From positions 7,501 through 34,345 of the forward strand of contig LUCW03001097.1 of the NCBI GenBank assembly GCA_001586965.3: a stretch of DNA of 26,845 nucleotides, read 5' to 3'. The notes below the pieces were generated by a model that did not search any database, had not been told where the DNA came from, and saw nothing but the letters and a program-made list of their open reading frames with translations. Position 1 is the stretch's first letter. Every line of letters starts with the position of its first letter. Shown here one piece after another: positions 9,331-20,109 of the stretch. The stretch is from Sphaeroforma sirkka. Its lineage: Eukaryota; Opisthokonta; Ichthyosporea; Ichthyophonida. Made by a program: the position numbers and the translations under genes.

Positions 9331-10086
9331 AGAATGGGATTTTCAGTCAGGTGTCTTGGTATGGCCCTATAATATGCTGAACAGTCCACATGCACCTAGA
9401 TCACCTATCTGAACACCTTAACGTGCCTACGCCTAGTACTCTGTCCCCATTACAGTTATGTCTCAACTACAACTCTTTCTCAAATCCCTCGACTTCGATA
9501 CGAGCACCTGCAGGCCCGCCTGGTATATTATACCGCAAGTGAACTATAGATTTCTAAATTTAAAAATAGAGATTAAAAATAGCCTGTGCATGACTGGACT
9601 CGCAGTCCGAGTTCAACTAGATATGATAGCTCCCACCGGTATATGATGTAATCTCGCTCACACTCAACCAGAAGTCATTCAAGGAAAGAGCCTGACTTTC
9701 GGCCTTTGCCATTCACTTCTTCCTGGAAACGGCCTCTTAATTTCGCCTGGTACCTATTGTACCAAGTATTGTTCGCCTACTTTTAAATAATCGTATTGAA
9801 CTCACTTAACAATACTTAGTACGCCTCGCACTCCCAGTCGCACTGGGCTCTAGGCTCTAACATCTCACCATCGTTTACTACTTTGAGAGCCTCTACACTA
9901 CACCCGAAGTCGCCGAGGCCTAAGTACCGAGCACAGTCGTTTTCGTCCTTCTGGCGACGGCCACCCGCACGTTCACCTGGTTCATACTACACCATGTGTA
10001 TAACCACATGGTTAATACTACACTAAATAAAGTCACGTTCTTCATCCTTCTCCCGCGCAGCTCCACTCGACTCTGTTGCTCACGGC
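9331..10086. other. Non-coding flank between satellite and GIGYF stop codon
   Basis: No gene is supported here. The right part lies just downstream of the GIGYF stop on the minus strand and probably includes its 3' UTR. No exact AATAAA is seen on the minus strand in this stretch. Two short perfect hairpins are present: ACCATGTG/CACATGGT at 9991-10012 and CCCAGT/ACTGGG at 9833-9847. Confidence 0.5.
9991..10012. other. Perfect 8-bp inverted repeat, possible 3' UTR hairpin
   Basis: ACCATGTG (9991-9998), a six-base loop, then CACATGGT (10005-10012). It lies 75 bases downstream of the GIGYF stop codon, where it would be in the 3' UTR or near the transcript end. A function is not shown. Confidence 0.4.
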
Positions 10087-13000
10087 TCACAAACCCAGTG
10101 CGACTGGGTCGAGTATCTCTCCCCCGTTAATGCGCTCAGTGTCCTTCACACTGAACCCCAGCAGCTCAGGTCCCAGTTTCTGGCCCTTGCTCTTCTTCTT
10201 CTTCTTGGTTGCGGTCACTTGTGTCGTCGCCTGTGTGGCGGGATTGGCGTTTTTGCCGATGGCCTTGGCAACGGCTTTCTGTTTGGTCTGAGTCATCGCA
10301 GGCGGCCCTACTGCCTGCTATAAGGGACAGGGTGCCACACTCGATATGAGTACAGATCAGGGTGTGGGATGGGTGGGCTGGGGTTTTAGGACCGGGACGG
10401 ACCCATTTGTCCCTCATGAGGTGTGGTAGGTACACTTTGGGGACATTCGTGAGATGGAGAGTGGACTATTAGACCAACTATGTCGTATGGCAATACCAGA
10501 CTACTTGCAACACACTCCCGAGCGTATGTGCCGTAGTATACACAATACAATCAGCTCATGATATTTACAGTGAAACCCTAAACCCTAGAACCCACACGCC
10601 CGTGTTGTCCCACTGCAAAAAAAGCCAGTATCATTTAAAAACAACCATACAGAAACCAGGTAACTATCCCCTCACTACCCTAGCTTGTATACGCGCCTCC
10701 ACTAGATACTTAGATATCTAACTATCCATCAATCCATTTGATAAATCATTCTATCTAGCTATACATATACATACACACATGTTTATTATATATATATACA
10801 CCCACACCCACACACACCCACACACACATATATACATACATACACGTAAACATAAACCAGACACTCGAAACATACCTTAGGCGCAACAGGCGAAGACTGC
10901 AACTCGGGCCAGGCCATGGACGGGGCCGAGAAGTTCGGTCCCTGCATCTTGGCCGTCACATAGTTCATGCCCACCTGTGGGGCGTTGCCTCGCACAACCT
11001 GCGGTGGTGCGCTGCTGCCCTGCGGTGGCATGGTCTGTGCACGTGCCTTCTGCTGTACAAACACGTGCTGCTTGCGTGCGATGTAGCCCTGGCAAAAGTC
11101 GCGTACTTCGTTGTCCATGCCCAGAGTGTCCTGGATAAACTCAATCACCTTGGGCGGAGAGGGCAGGTCGTCTACGACCGTCACGAATGTGGCCACTACG
11201 CGATGGGAGTGGGAGTGGGAGTGGCGTGGGTGTGGTTAGAACCAAGCGGCACCAGGGTTGTTCAGTGTCATGTAACCGGTGTGTGTGTGCTGCTGCAAAT
11301 ACTACAAATAACCCGTTTATAACTAACAATCTCACTACACACACCACACATACACTCGACATACTACATACACCATCCATACTAAAGATAGTCACAATAC
11401 AACTCACATAGCTTCCAGGCCAACCAGGCTGAGATTCGCTGAAGTCGTCTCGGCCCAAACTCGCGATCTTTACAACCGTAGTTATTATCCACACACTGCA
11501 CAGACTGCCTACACTACAGCACCACACACACCACACACACAGGATGCACTCGGACCAATAAGACGCCTCCTCTTGTACCGTACAGCTTACATACCATCCA
11601 GTCCACCCGGGTTGAGCTTCTCTAGGTTCGCCTCGGCCCAAACTCGCAGTTCAGCGGGTGTAGTAATATCCTCAACGCGTTCGTCAAAGGTAGGTGCTGC
11701 ACTCAGAGGCTTCGTTTTAACGGGAACGGCTTCGACCTTCTGTGGGGCAGATGCCGCAGCGTCTCTTTGTTTTTTACGTAAACGCTTCTTCTCCGACTGG
11801 AAATGGTTGAAGTGAATGGGTTAGAACAAAATATTGACATGAAAACAGACACACAGACACACACATATATATATACCCGCGAGTACATTCCTACAGGACG
11901 CCACAGTCTCTCTATCTCATCCGAAAACGTTTCCTCTCCCACAGATCAAAGTGGGTGAATTAAGAACACGTCCTCTCCATCAACACTACAGATATCGTCT
12001 TAAAGCGTTGTGGTTGCATACAGTTGTATGGGAATACATAGTCATGGACGCGGCAGCTGACTATCTGTCGAGTACACAACGTAAGACACGAGACAGCCCA
12101 TAGCAACACCAACAGTTACAACTACGACGACGCATGGTACCGGGTATTCGGCTGTAATAGTCTAAATATCAGTACCAAGTACAGTCCAAACACCCTAAAA
12201 CCCAACATAGTCAGTTACAACGATAAAAAAAAACCTCGAAAACTCTGTAGAACGCACGCGGCAGGGAACCACATGCCCGCCCACACTTACACACAGCACC
12301 TTTCATTCACCACACACACACCTTGGACATAGCCTTCTGCACCACCACTGTCTCGGGTTTGGGGTCGTCGTGGGTCTCTGCTTCCACCATATCCCACAGA
12401 TTGTCTGATACTGCCACAGAGGCATTGGCCGGCACAGCCTTCTCCTGGGGCCTGGGTGCCTCCAGAGCAGTGTCTGCTTGTACAGTGGGGCGGGTGTTGT
12501 TTTTCCACCCGCTGCGGATCAGAGGTGTGGTGAAGTCGTGTTGGGCGGAGCTCTGCTTGGCTTTGCGCTCCTCCATAACCTGCTGTGGGGTGGGGGAAAA
12601 CTAGGTTTAGACCGTGTATAATCCTGACAACGGGTGTGCGACGAGGATGGGATCAGAAAGTGCATACACTCAACACACACACACACACACTACGACGCAA
12701 ACAAAGCGCAAAACTACATAGAAATACACTATAGCCGCATCCCATGACTCAGCACAACACACCAATCATCGGCAGAAATACGGGGCAGTGCATCAGCTTG
12801 GGCTGGGCGTATACATGGCATCACAAACGCACCTCCAAACATACGCATCACAATTGAAGTGCGTGTACTTTCAATCTCAAGAGACAATCTGCCACTGCCC
12901 ATTGATGCTAGCCATGCACACCAGCAGACACATGAGGAACACTCCGTCCCGTTTCAACATGGACTGCCTAACACTAGGATATCCACGTAGTGGGCACTGA

Positions 13001-16000
13001 TGGTGAGCTTGCACTCTGGACAGGCAGACATACACACACAGAGTATAACAAATCACCAGCCTGTGCGTGTACGTAGACAGGCCCCGGCAGCGACTATCAG
13101 ATAGCCCACCGACGACAACAAACATAACCAGACAATCACTTTCACACAGATGCTCTCGCTCTACATACACAGGCGAAAGGCGGATGGGGTGGTAGAGGGA
13201 GAGCTGTAGACGAAGGCACATCATGATATACAAATACAAATACAAGAATACAAGCAATCAATCTGTTTCTGCGCATGAATATCCGCCAGCAGGAGTCCCG
13301 CAGCGACATATGTACCACTTAGCACTAAGCAGCCTAATAGATAGATGTGTATACGATGCCATATAAACAAACAAACAAACACACATCTCGCACCCCAAGC
13401 AACCAACCTGCTCCTGCGCCTGAATATCCGCCAGCGAAGGCCCGGTCGGGACATTCGGGTTGCCTAGCAACGCCCCGGACGCCCATCTCAGCGCGGGCCC
13501 CTGCTTCTCGTTGCTCAGCATCTGCACCGCGCGCTGTTGGCGCTCAGCCTCTCTCACCCACTCCTCCTCCTCTTGAATCTCACGCAGAGACTTCTGTGGC
13601 ACCACAGGCACACTCATCGCCGCAGCCGCGGCCATGACTGTGGCCTTGGCCGTCTGTGCTCGCTTGGCCTGTTGCACCTGCGCCAGGTGGGCCAGCTCAG
13701 CCAAGCGCCGCTGCTCCTTGCGCTCGCGCTCGTCCTTCTCTTGCTGCATGGTCTGCTGCAGACTAACAGGCGGTGTGGCGTGCACGCCTGCACCGGGCGT
13801 GCCGTGGGCACGGGTCTCGGCCCAGGGCGCAGCCATGGCTGGCTTGGTCTCGAGAGCTATGGAGATGTTCTCCACTCGCTCGACCATCTTGCTCATGTAC
13901 TGGCTGTTGGGATCGGCTGAGCGTACAGAGGTGATCTGTTCGGTGGTGCGGGTGGTGACGTGGATCACCTCTTCCGCGCGCATGGGCAGCGCCGCCTTGG
14001 CTTCCGTATTTGGCTCGCTCTGCTTGCGGTTGCTATGGTGATGATGTTTGCTCTCCACCGCAGTCCACCCGTCGTTGTCGCTTTCCGACGCCTTTCGGAC
14101 CGCTGGGGCGTGGTGCTGGCTGTGGTCGGTAGAGCTTTCGGGTCGGCTGCCACTACTGCTACCGCTGTTATCTCTACCCCCAGACGCTTGTTCGGGTTCT
14201 CGTTGCTGTTGCTGTTGCTGTTGCTGTTCCTGATAGGCCTGTAATGCTACCGCCCTCTCTCGCTCCTCGCGCTGCTTGTGCATCTCCTGTTGCTGCTGTG
14301 GCACCTTCTGGTCCCCCTGACCCGTCTCCCCGTCATCGTCCATGTTATCTGAGTGCACATACCCACTCGCCCCGTACGTCTCTTGTGCTTGGTCCTGTCC
14401 CTTGGGTGCGTCTCTGTTTGCCTCTTCTTGTTGTTGCGGGGGTGTTGTTTGACCTATGATCTGTTCCATAGGCGAGCGTGGGTACCCCTCCGCATTCTCC
14501 GCTGCTCGATGTTGCTGCTGCTGTATGTGTTGTTGTTGTTGCATGTGTTGTTGGTATTGTGGCTGTGGCTGTGGCTGTCTCTGCGTACTCGCCTGTTCGA
14601 CATCCTGCGGTAGCGGTGACCCAAACCTCTGATCGTTAGCTCTAGCCATGAACGGCATACTCTCCACCCGCCCCAGACCCGAGTGTGTGCTGTGGTGTGC
14701 ACTGATAGGCGCGGAAAAAACCGAGTTTTCGTACAGAGACGACGATCCGTCTCTGCCGTGCTGCGCTTGACGCGTCCGTTGGTCCGAATTATAGGGATTG
14801 TACGGTCCGATGGCGCTGTGTATGCGGCCCGAGTGGTGCTTGTCCCAACTCAGCGCGTCCATACTGCTCTGGTGCAGCCCATTGCTGCCGTGTGACGCGC
14901 GCGCGCGTGTGTGTGTGTGGGTGTTGGTGGGCGTGTGGGTGTGTGCGTGGGTGTAGGGTGACTGTGGCTGGTACCCCTGTTGCTGGCTGCCGTAACCCTG
15001 GCCCTGTTGCGGTTGCGCCATGCGGTTGTACTGCTGTTCGTGGGGGCTGTTGGACGGGATCGGTTGTCCGTGTCGCTCGTGCGCCTGTCCCGTATTTCCG
15101 TACATGGGGGCCGGTGCGGGTGTGTTTGCACCAGACGTGGTTTCGTATCGCATGAATGGTTGGCGTGCCCCCCACACCTTGAGCCATTGGGCTAGGGTGA
15201 GGAAGTCGTAGTTATTGGTAGCCCCTACTATACTCCCAGAGCTCGACATGGTATCGTGGTACTCGGAGATGTTCAGGTCCGGCTTGAAATACCCACTCGT
15301 GTGCCACTGATACATCTCCCTGGTCGCAAACGGGCCCTGCACATTGCCCTGCGGGTCTTTGTACACCCACGACGTTGGCATGGCAACCACTTCAAGCCCC
15401 GGTGGTGGGGTGGGCGATGTCCGGTACGGGGACGGGGAAGATGCACCTGACCGGTGCTCCATAGGACTGGGCTGTCCCTGACCCACCATCGAGTCCCTGG
15501 CCCCAACCGGTGCAGGGCTTTGCGGGCGATTGAAGTACTTGGACTGGGACTGTTCCACTATCACATCGTCTCCGCTGTTCAGGCCCCCACTGCCCATACT
15601 AATACCATCACCCATGCGCGAGTGCAGGCCCGTGATACCTCCGCCATGGCCTATCCCCATACTCGCATGGGTGTCCGAAGTTCGGTCGTCCTCGATGTCA
15701 TCCAGGAAGTCACCCAGCACGTCTTGCAGGCTGGTTACACTGGGGAAGGTATCGTCCATCTCATCAGTTGCATTATCAGCCAAGGACTCGTTGACATCGC
15801 CGTTCAATGGGCGGTTGCGATTGGTGCCTGCGTCCGTGTCGGCTTCGCGCGGGGGGCCCATATTGTTGCGCGTGCGCTGTAGGGTTTAGGGTTTAGGTTG
15901 GTTCAGTGTAGGTATTCATAGCCAGCTTAGACAAAATCGGAGGTTGTAGAAAGCTGCGAGGGGGTTTAAATATGAGTTCATGTGTACTACTGACGAGGCT

Positions 16001-19000
16001 ATGACTGATCAACTGGTGAGTGTTTTAGCGTTTAGGGGTTTCACACCTGTCTAAGTCGTACTACTAACAGATAAACATGTACATATACGCCAACTATAGG
16101 ATGCACCCAAGCCAACTATAGAACAAACCCAAGCCCAACTATAGAACAAACCCAAGCCCAATTATAGAACAAACTCAAGCCCAACTATAGAACAAACCCA
16201 CGCCCAACTAAAGAATAAACCCAAGCCCAACTACAGAACAACCCCAATCCCAACTATAGAACAAACCCAAGCCCAACTATAGAACAAACCCAGGCCCAAC
16301 TAAAGAACAAACCCAAGCCCAACTATAGAACAAACCCAAGCCCAACTATAGAACAAACCCACACCCAACTATAGAACAAACCCAAGCCCAACTATAGAAC
16401 AAACCCACGCCCAACTAAAGAATAAACCCAAGCCCAACTATAGAACAAACCCAATCCCAACTATAGAACAAACCCAAGCCCAACTATAGAACAAACCCAA
16501 GCCCATTTATAGAACAAACTCAAGCCCAACTATAGAACAACCCCAAGCCCAACTATAGAACAAGCCCACGCCTACCAAAGAATAAACACAGCACGCAAGC
16601 AAACACCGTGACCCTGACAGCAGTTCACCTGCACCTACCCAATTGGACAGCTTCGAGCTGGACCGCCCCAAAACGGGTGAATCAATCCCCGGCGAGTCAC
16701 GGTTGCTAGCCCGTTCAGCCCCAAAGCCCGTGGCACTACCCACAGGCCCTGTGGCACTCATCGTAGCCGTCAGGCGGCGGTGCGTGTGGGCTTCGCGGTA
16801 ATTAACGCTGTTGCGGGATCCCGCAATCAACCCGCTTACAACCGCGCTAATATCGGCCCCGCCCGGGGTGGCGGCATCGGACGGCACACCCCGCTCACGT
16901 TCAGCCGCACCCGTCGGCCCTGTCCCAAATTCGTTCAGGTGCAGGCTGGCCAGGCCTTCTCGGCCCGTACCACCCGAGACTGAGGTGCGTGAGCTCCAGC
17001 CATTCTGCTGCAGCCCATCCACAGACGACTTCCCATGGCGTTGCTGGGTCTGCCAACCGCCGCTGTTGTCTCTGTCGCGGTCGTGTGTGTCGGTGGTGGG
17101 TGTGCCTGTGCCGGAGACTGTACCAGTCACGCCCCCGCCGCCGCTGCCGGGACGCGTGCCGTTGCCAAGCAACGAGGCGGACGTGTATCTGCGGCCCAGG
17201 TCCTGCCGTGTACTCTCGCCTGCAGGTGGGTTTATGGTTTGGATGACAATGTTAGGGTTTCGCCCCTGGTTGGTGGATGATAGTGGTTGGCGTTCAAGCT
17301 GGTAACACCGGTCAATGAGCAAGGATGAGTGCACAAAAGAGAGTAAAGAGAGCTTCAGCATAATATCTTCCGTGTGGTGTCGCATTCGAATATGAACAGA
17401 TGGGAGAGGCAGCTCAACCCCTGAAACCATACAGCCTGGTGCAAGCCTTACACATACTAAACCCTAGAACCCTAAAAGCAACTCAACCCCTGAAACCATA
17501 CAACCTGGTGCAAGCCTTACACATACCGCTGAGTACGCACGTACCTGCACCACTAGTCTACTGGCCTTTGCAGTCATTGGGATTGCATTGCAACTTATGA
17601 TCAACCTTTAAAACACCATCTCGAGATGCAACCCATCGGTGCAACACAGCACAACACACAGATCAGTATAACACATATACAACACACCTCCTAGATTAAT
17701 GAGGCATATCCAATCACAGCTGGACAACCCGAAACCCCAAAACCCAGAGACCAGTTGCAATACACCCGCCCTAGATGCATGAGACATATCAATCACAGCA
17801 GGACAACCCTAAACCCTAAAACCCAGAGACCAACCGTAGTACAATCCTCCTATTCCACGACCGCAACATTATCGAGCAAGTGAAAACCCTAGACCCTAGA
17901 AACCCAGAGACCACGACTTCAATACATACCCCTAGTCCCACGCCCGCGGCTATATCGGGCGAGTGACGTCACAGATCCACGGCTTACTGGGTTGACTTGG
18001 TTTGGATTCATTTGCTGTGGTAATTGAAGCCAGGCGATGGAGTGAATATAGATACGCGAAAGAGAGATTTAATAGCAATAGACATTCATACATATATATA
18101 TATATATGGTGCGAGTAACGAAGATTTCCCTTCTTATAAGCCATGGGTTCACTATGTTCCAGTGCGTGCAGGTATTCAGATACAGGCTGGACTCGGTTGC
18201 TGTGGTAATTGGAGAGTCAAGCTACGAACAGTGAATACAGATACAGATACGTATAAGTACATAAAAAGTACATGACAGCATAGCTATTCAGGTAACACAC
18301 ATGCATATGTTCTATTACACGCGACTATGTCAGATGAACGCTGGCGCTAATTCGCTGCCTACTGGGTTGGCTTGATTTGAAGTCATTTGCTGTGGTGATA
18401 TGGGGGGCACGAGATCTATGCATGCATCTATGCACGCGAAGGAAAGAGATATATCCTTGCATAAGTAGCAGCAAACACACATAGAGCTGTGATGTGAGAG
18501 CCAACCCATATACGGCTAATACACACTAAACCCTAATACACGCTTGCATAAGAAAACACGAAGAAGTCATGTGGAAATGAAAATAAGAACAAACGGAACT
18601 GACAGTGCAGAAACTATGCACAGACACACTCCACGACGTTAAAGGTGTGACCAACATATATTCGGGAGACATACAACACCCGACAGTCTCAGTCGCATCG
18701 GATATCCATTGTTTGGTTGTTTGTTGCTGTTGTTGTCACGTTGAACACACTGTTCACGTACAAGTCATTTGTGGCACCAGATACTGAGGCAGGCAACCAG
18801 TGGTGACCGTGAACACACACCGATGGAATAGGCAACACCGACCTTTAGCACTCAGCACTGAGACTAAAAAACCACAGACAGGTATCCCTAAACTTCAAGC
18901 ACAGAGACTATATACCCACAGACAGCCATCCATAAACCCTAAGCACTGAGACTATACACCCACAGACAGCCTACAGCAAGCACGTACGTCGTATGTGATG

Positions 19001-19394
19001 ACAAGCGTCCCTAGAGGTGAGAGACAGTTAGGGCACACAGATCCCCACAAAGTACGGACGATTGCACAAACCACTTAAATAAGCCGATATCCAATACACA
19101 CACTAGCAGTTCGGTATCAGTAGTCACCTTTTCATGGTCAGACAGAGGTATAAACGCCATCGGCGGCTGGGGCTGGCCCGAAGTTCGCAGTACAGATTCG
19201 TCCGGGGCACCTTCGGGTGTGGTCTGCAGATAGGGTTTCAGGGGTTGTAGGCTTTCGTACAGGGCCAACAGGGTTTCTTTACTATAGTAGAACTCGCCCA
19301 TGTCTTCGTTCCGTGTGATACCCCCCCCAACCGCGCTGCTGGAACCACCTACGTGGTAGAGAGAATAAGAGGCGATAGTGTGTGGATACGATTG

Positions 19395-19478
<84 letters not shown>

Positions 19479-19560
19479 GCATACATACGTACATACATAT
19501 GAATATTAACATAAATACATACACACATATATATATATATATACATGCATACAAACACAC

Positions 19561-19617
<57 letters not shown>

Positions 19618-19763
19618 CATACCTACCCGGTGGATGGAAGCTGCGGAACATTGCCGCCCAATCTAGGGCCTGCAGGGAGAGTCCCACCACCTCCACTGCC
19701 GGTAGTGCCAGCAGGAGGGTGCGCTTTGGAGTTCCACATTTTTTTTTTGTTGTTGTTGCCCAT
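10087..19763 (-). CDS. GIGYF: GIGYF-family protein (GYF domain, eIF4E/4EHP-binding), eight exons
   Basis: GIGYF proteins repress translation by joining an eIF4E-family cap-binding protein to RNA-binding partners through the GYF domain. Exons (minus): 19763-19627, 19338-19128, 17298-16639, 15876-13408, 12582-12322, 11796-11595, 11195-10876, 10317-10087. All introns are GT-AG and every junction joins in frame, giving 1496 codons (human GIGYF2 has about 1300). Seen in order: YSKETLL 4E-binding motif (residues 64-70) and PPMAFIPL; Gly/Ser-rich exon 3; PPPGL (493-497); GYF domain with [17 protein letters not shown] (about 503-571); Q-rich and charged middle; SLREIQ and SLADIQ repeats; a region resembling human LDVPTFVSFL ([10 protein letters not shown]); KKKKK and LLGFSV tail. 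Start chosen at [10 protein letters not shown] because it joins exon 2 in frame. GCGCAG just upstream could end a 5' UTR intron. The first exon is the least certain. Confidence 0.9.
10318..10875 (-). other. GIGYF intron 7
   Basis: A GT-AG intron between exons 7 and 8. It contains (TA)n/(CA)n microsatellite near 10770-10830 and a CCCTAAACCCTAGAACCC cluster near 10575. No other feature is seen. The donor is GTATGT; the acceptor region is TATAG|CAG|GCA. Confidence 0.8.
11411..11480 (-). pseudogene. Decayed tandem copy of the 3' end of GIGYF exon 6
   Basis: Within intron 6, minus-strand sequence GCGAGTTTGGGCCGAG and its surroundings repeat the 3' end of exon 6 (about 11595-11660). In one frame the copy reads [18 protein letters not shown] against the exon's [17 protein letters not shown]. 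The sequence before and after also aligns, with period about 178 bp including intron. The exon's donor GGTATGTAAG is GCTATGTGAG here, and a stop lies just upstream in the matching frame. It is probably not used. Confidence 0.65.
11797..12321 (-). other. GIGYF intron 5
   Basis: A GT-AG intron, donor GTGTGT, acceptor CCATTTCCAG preceded by TTCTAAC, a good branch-site candidate. It contains short (CA)n/(TA)n runs near 11850-11875 and a CCCTAAAACCC motif near 12190. Nothing else is recognised. Confidence 0.75.
12323..13407 (-). other. GIGYF intron 4 with end of exon 5 context
   Basis: Intron 4 spans 12583-13407 and holds the exon 4 end copy (13258-13330) plus a (CA)n run at about 12670-12690. 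Its acceptor on the minus strand follows a CTAAAC branch-like motif and a C-rich tract ending CCACAGCAG. Exon 5 (12322-12582) encodes [10 protein letters not shown] and [10 protein letters not shown]. No independent gene is seen. Confidence 0.7.
13258..13330 (-). pseudogene. Decayed tandem copy of the 3' end of GIGYF exon 4
   Basis: Inside intron 4, minus-strand sequence CTGGCGGATATTCATGCGCAG mirrors the exon 4 end CTGGCGGATATTCAGGCGCAG (translations LADIHAQKQ and LADIQAQEQ). Similarity continues into the intron (GATTGCTTG versus GGTTGCTTG). The donor GTTGGT of the exon is ATTGAT here, so the copy lacks a usable GT at that position. The period is about 150 bp. Confidence 0.65.
14202..14234 (-). 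repeat. CAG/CAA tract encoding polyglutamine in GIGYF
   Basis: CAG and CAA codons encode [11 protein letters not shown] in exon 4, in a larger Q-rich region (further QQQ runs near 14290, 14430 and 14500-14560). Human GIGYF2 also has Q-rich tracts, so this fits the family. The mixed codons would slow repeat expansion. Confidence 0.75.
14895..14955 (-). repeat. (CA)n microsatellite inside GIGYF coding exon
   Basis: An imperfect CA/GT dinucleotide run lies within exon 4 and is translated in frame as a Thr-His rich stretch ([20 protein letters not shown]). The frame is coding on both sides, so the repeat is retained in the protein as read. A dinucleotide tract is prone to frame-changing slippage. 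Confidence 0.75.
15172..15408 (-). other. PPPGL motif and adjacent GYF domain in GIGYF exon 4
   Basis: 15394-15408 encodes PPPGL. The GYF domain follows at about 15172-15378 with [27 protein letters not shown] and a C-terminal [14 protein letters not shown] domains of the GIGYF/SMY2 type bind PPG-hydrophobic ligands through the W, GPF and GYF aromatic surface, all present here. Only about seven residues separate the ligand-like motif from the domain. Confidence 0.85.
16089..16590 (+). repeat. 23-bp minisatellite in GIGYF intron 3
   Basis: About 22 tandem copies of a 23-bp unit built from CCCAAGCCCAACTATAGAAC plus AAA fill most of intron 3 (15877-16638). Variants are CTAAAG, CTACAG and TTTATAG at the same position. 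In the transcribed (minus) direction each unit presents TTTGTTCTATAG, which resembles a 3' splice site. Confidence 0.92.
17412..17526 (+). repeat. Two-copy 70-bp direct repeat
   Basis: CTCAACCCCTGAAACCATAC followed by the shared CCTGGTGCAAGCCTTACACA occurs at 17412 and again at 17482, with CTAAACCCTAGAACCC between the copies. It lies in GIGYF intron 2. Confidence 0.9.
17693..17960 (+). repeat. ~80-bp minisatellite with CCCTAAA and AACCCAGAGACCA cores
   Basis: Three degenerate units of 79-82 bp share ATCACAGC(T/A)GGACAACCC, a CCCTAAACCCTAAAACCC-like segment and AACCCAGAGACCA. A partial fourth unit follows at about 17937. It lies in GIGYF intron 2. Confidence 0.8.
18850..18980 (+). repeat. ~50-60-bp minisatellite
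   Basis: Three units share AGCAC(T/A)GAGACTA, CCCACAGACAG and a CCCTAAAC or CCCTAAGC piece. It lies in GIGYF intron 2. Confidence 0.75.
19128..19338 (-). other. GIGYF exon 2: canonical 4E-binding motif
   Basis: This exon encodes [13 protein letters not shown], matching the human GIGYF DYRYGREEMLALF. Y-S-K-E-T-L-L fits the Y-x4-L-hydrophobic rule for binding the dorsal face of eIF4E or 4EHP. Downstream [13 protein letters not shown] parallels human PPLALVPFTEEEQ, part of the auxiliary 4EHP-contacting region. The acceptor is CCAG|CAG|CGC, a tandem site that would include or omit Ser47. Confidence 0.85.
19396..19618. repeat. (TA)n/(CA)n microsatellite in GIGYF intron 1
   Basis: A (TA) run of about 40 repeats (19396-19474), then mixed CATA/CA tracts up to the exon 1 donor. 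Long frames of alternating I/Y or T/H across it are artefacts of the repeat. Confidence 0.95.
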
Positions 19764-19837
19764 AGGACGTAACCTGCGCACACGGGAGTAACATTGATAA
19801 GATTGGCTAACATATGCTGCAATAGTGCAGAAAAAAC

Positions 19838-20042
19838 ATATATATATATAATAGGGGTCAAGGTTTTAGTAAACCTTAAACACCCTAATTCGTGAGCAAG
19901 AACAAAAAAGTATATAACCAACGCTGTTCACAATTCGGATGAATACGGCGGGCAGGATTGATATAGAGCTCAAGATTTACTCTAATCCTTACAGAGTACA
20001 CGTATATGTTTAGGTATAAGAATATGGAGATGTATATACGAA

Positions 20043-20109
<67 letters not shown>

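Larger units (their letters stand above)
17299..19127 (-). other. GIGYF intron 2, repeat-rich
   Basis: A 1.8-kb intron. It holds a 70-bp direct duplication (17412-17526), an 80-bp minisatellite (17693-17960), a 50- to 60-bp minisatellite (about 18850-18975), several CCCTAAA motifs, and two similar stretches, CTTACTGGGTTGACTTGGTT and CCTACTGGGTTGGCTTGATT, at about 17982 and 18358. The acceptor is GTGTTACCAG. No coding exon is supported inside it. Confidence 0.75.

Noticed and set aside
13347-15889. Several plus-strand open frames of 60-142 codons opposite GIGYF exon 4
   Set aside because: Shadows of a conserved minus-strand coding exon with strong codon structure.
16507-16638. Minus-strand coding extension of GIGYF exon 3 into the minisatellite
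   Set aside because: A GTAGGT donor after the SSKLSNW codons and an in-frame join to exon 4 explain the end at 16639; the rest is intron.
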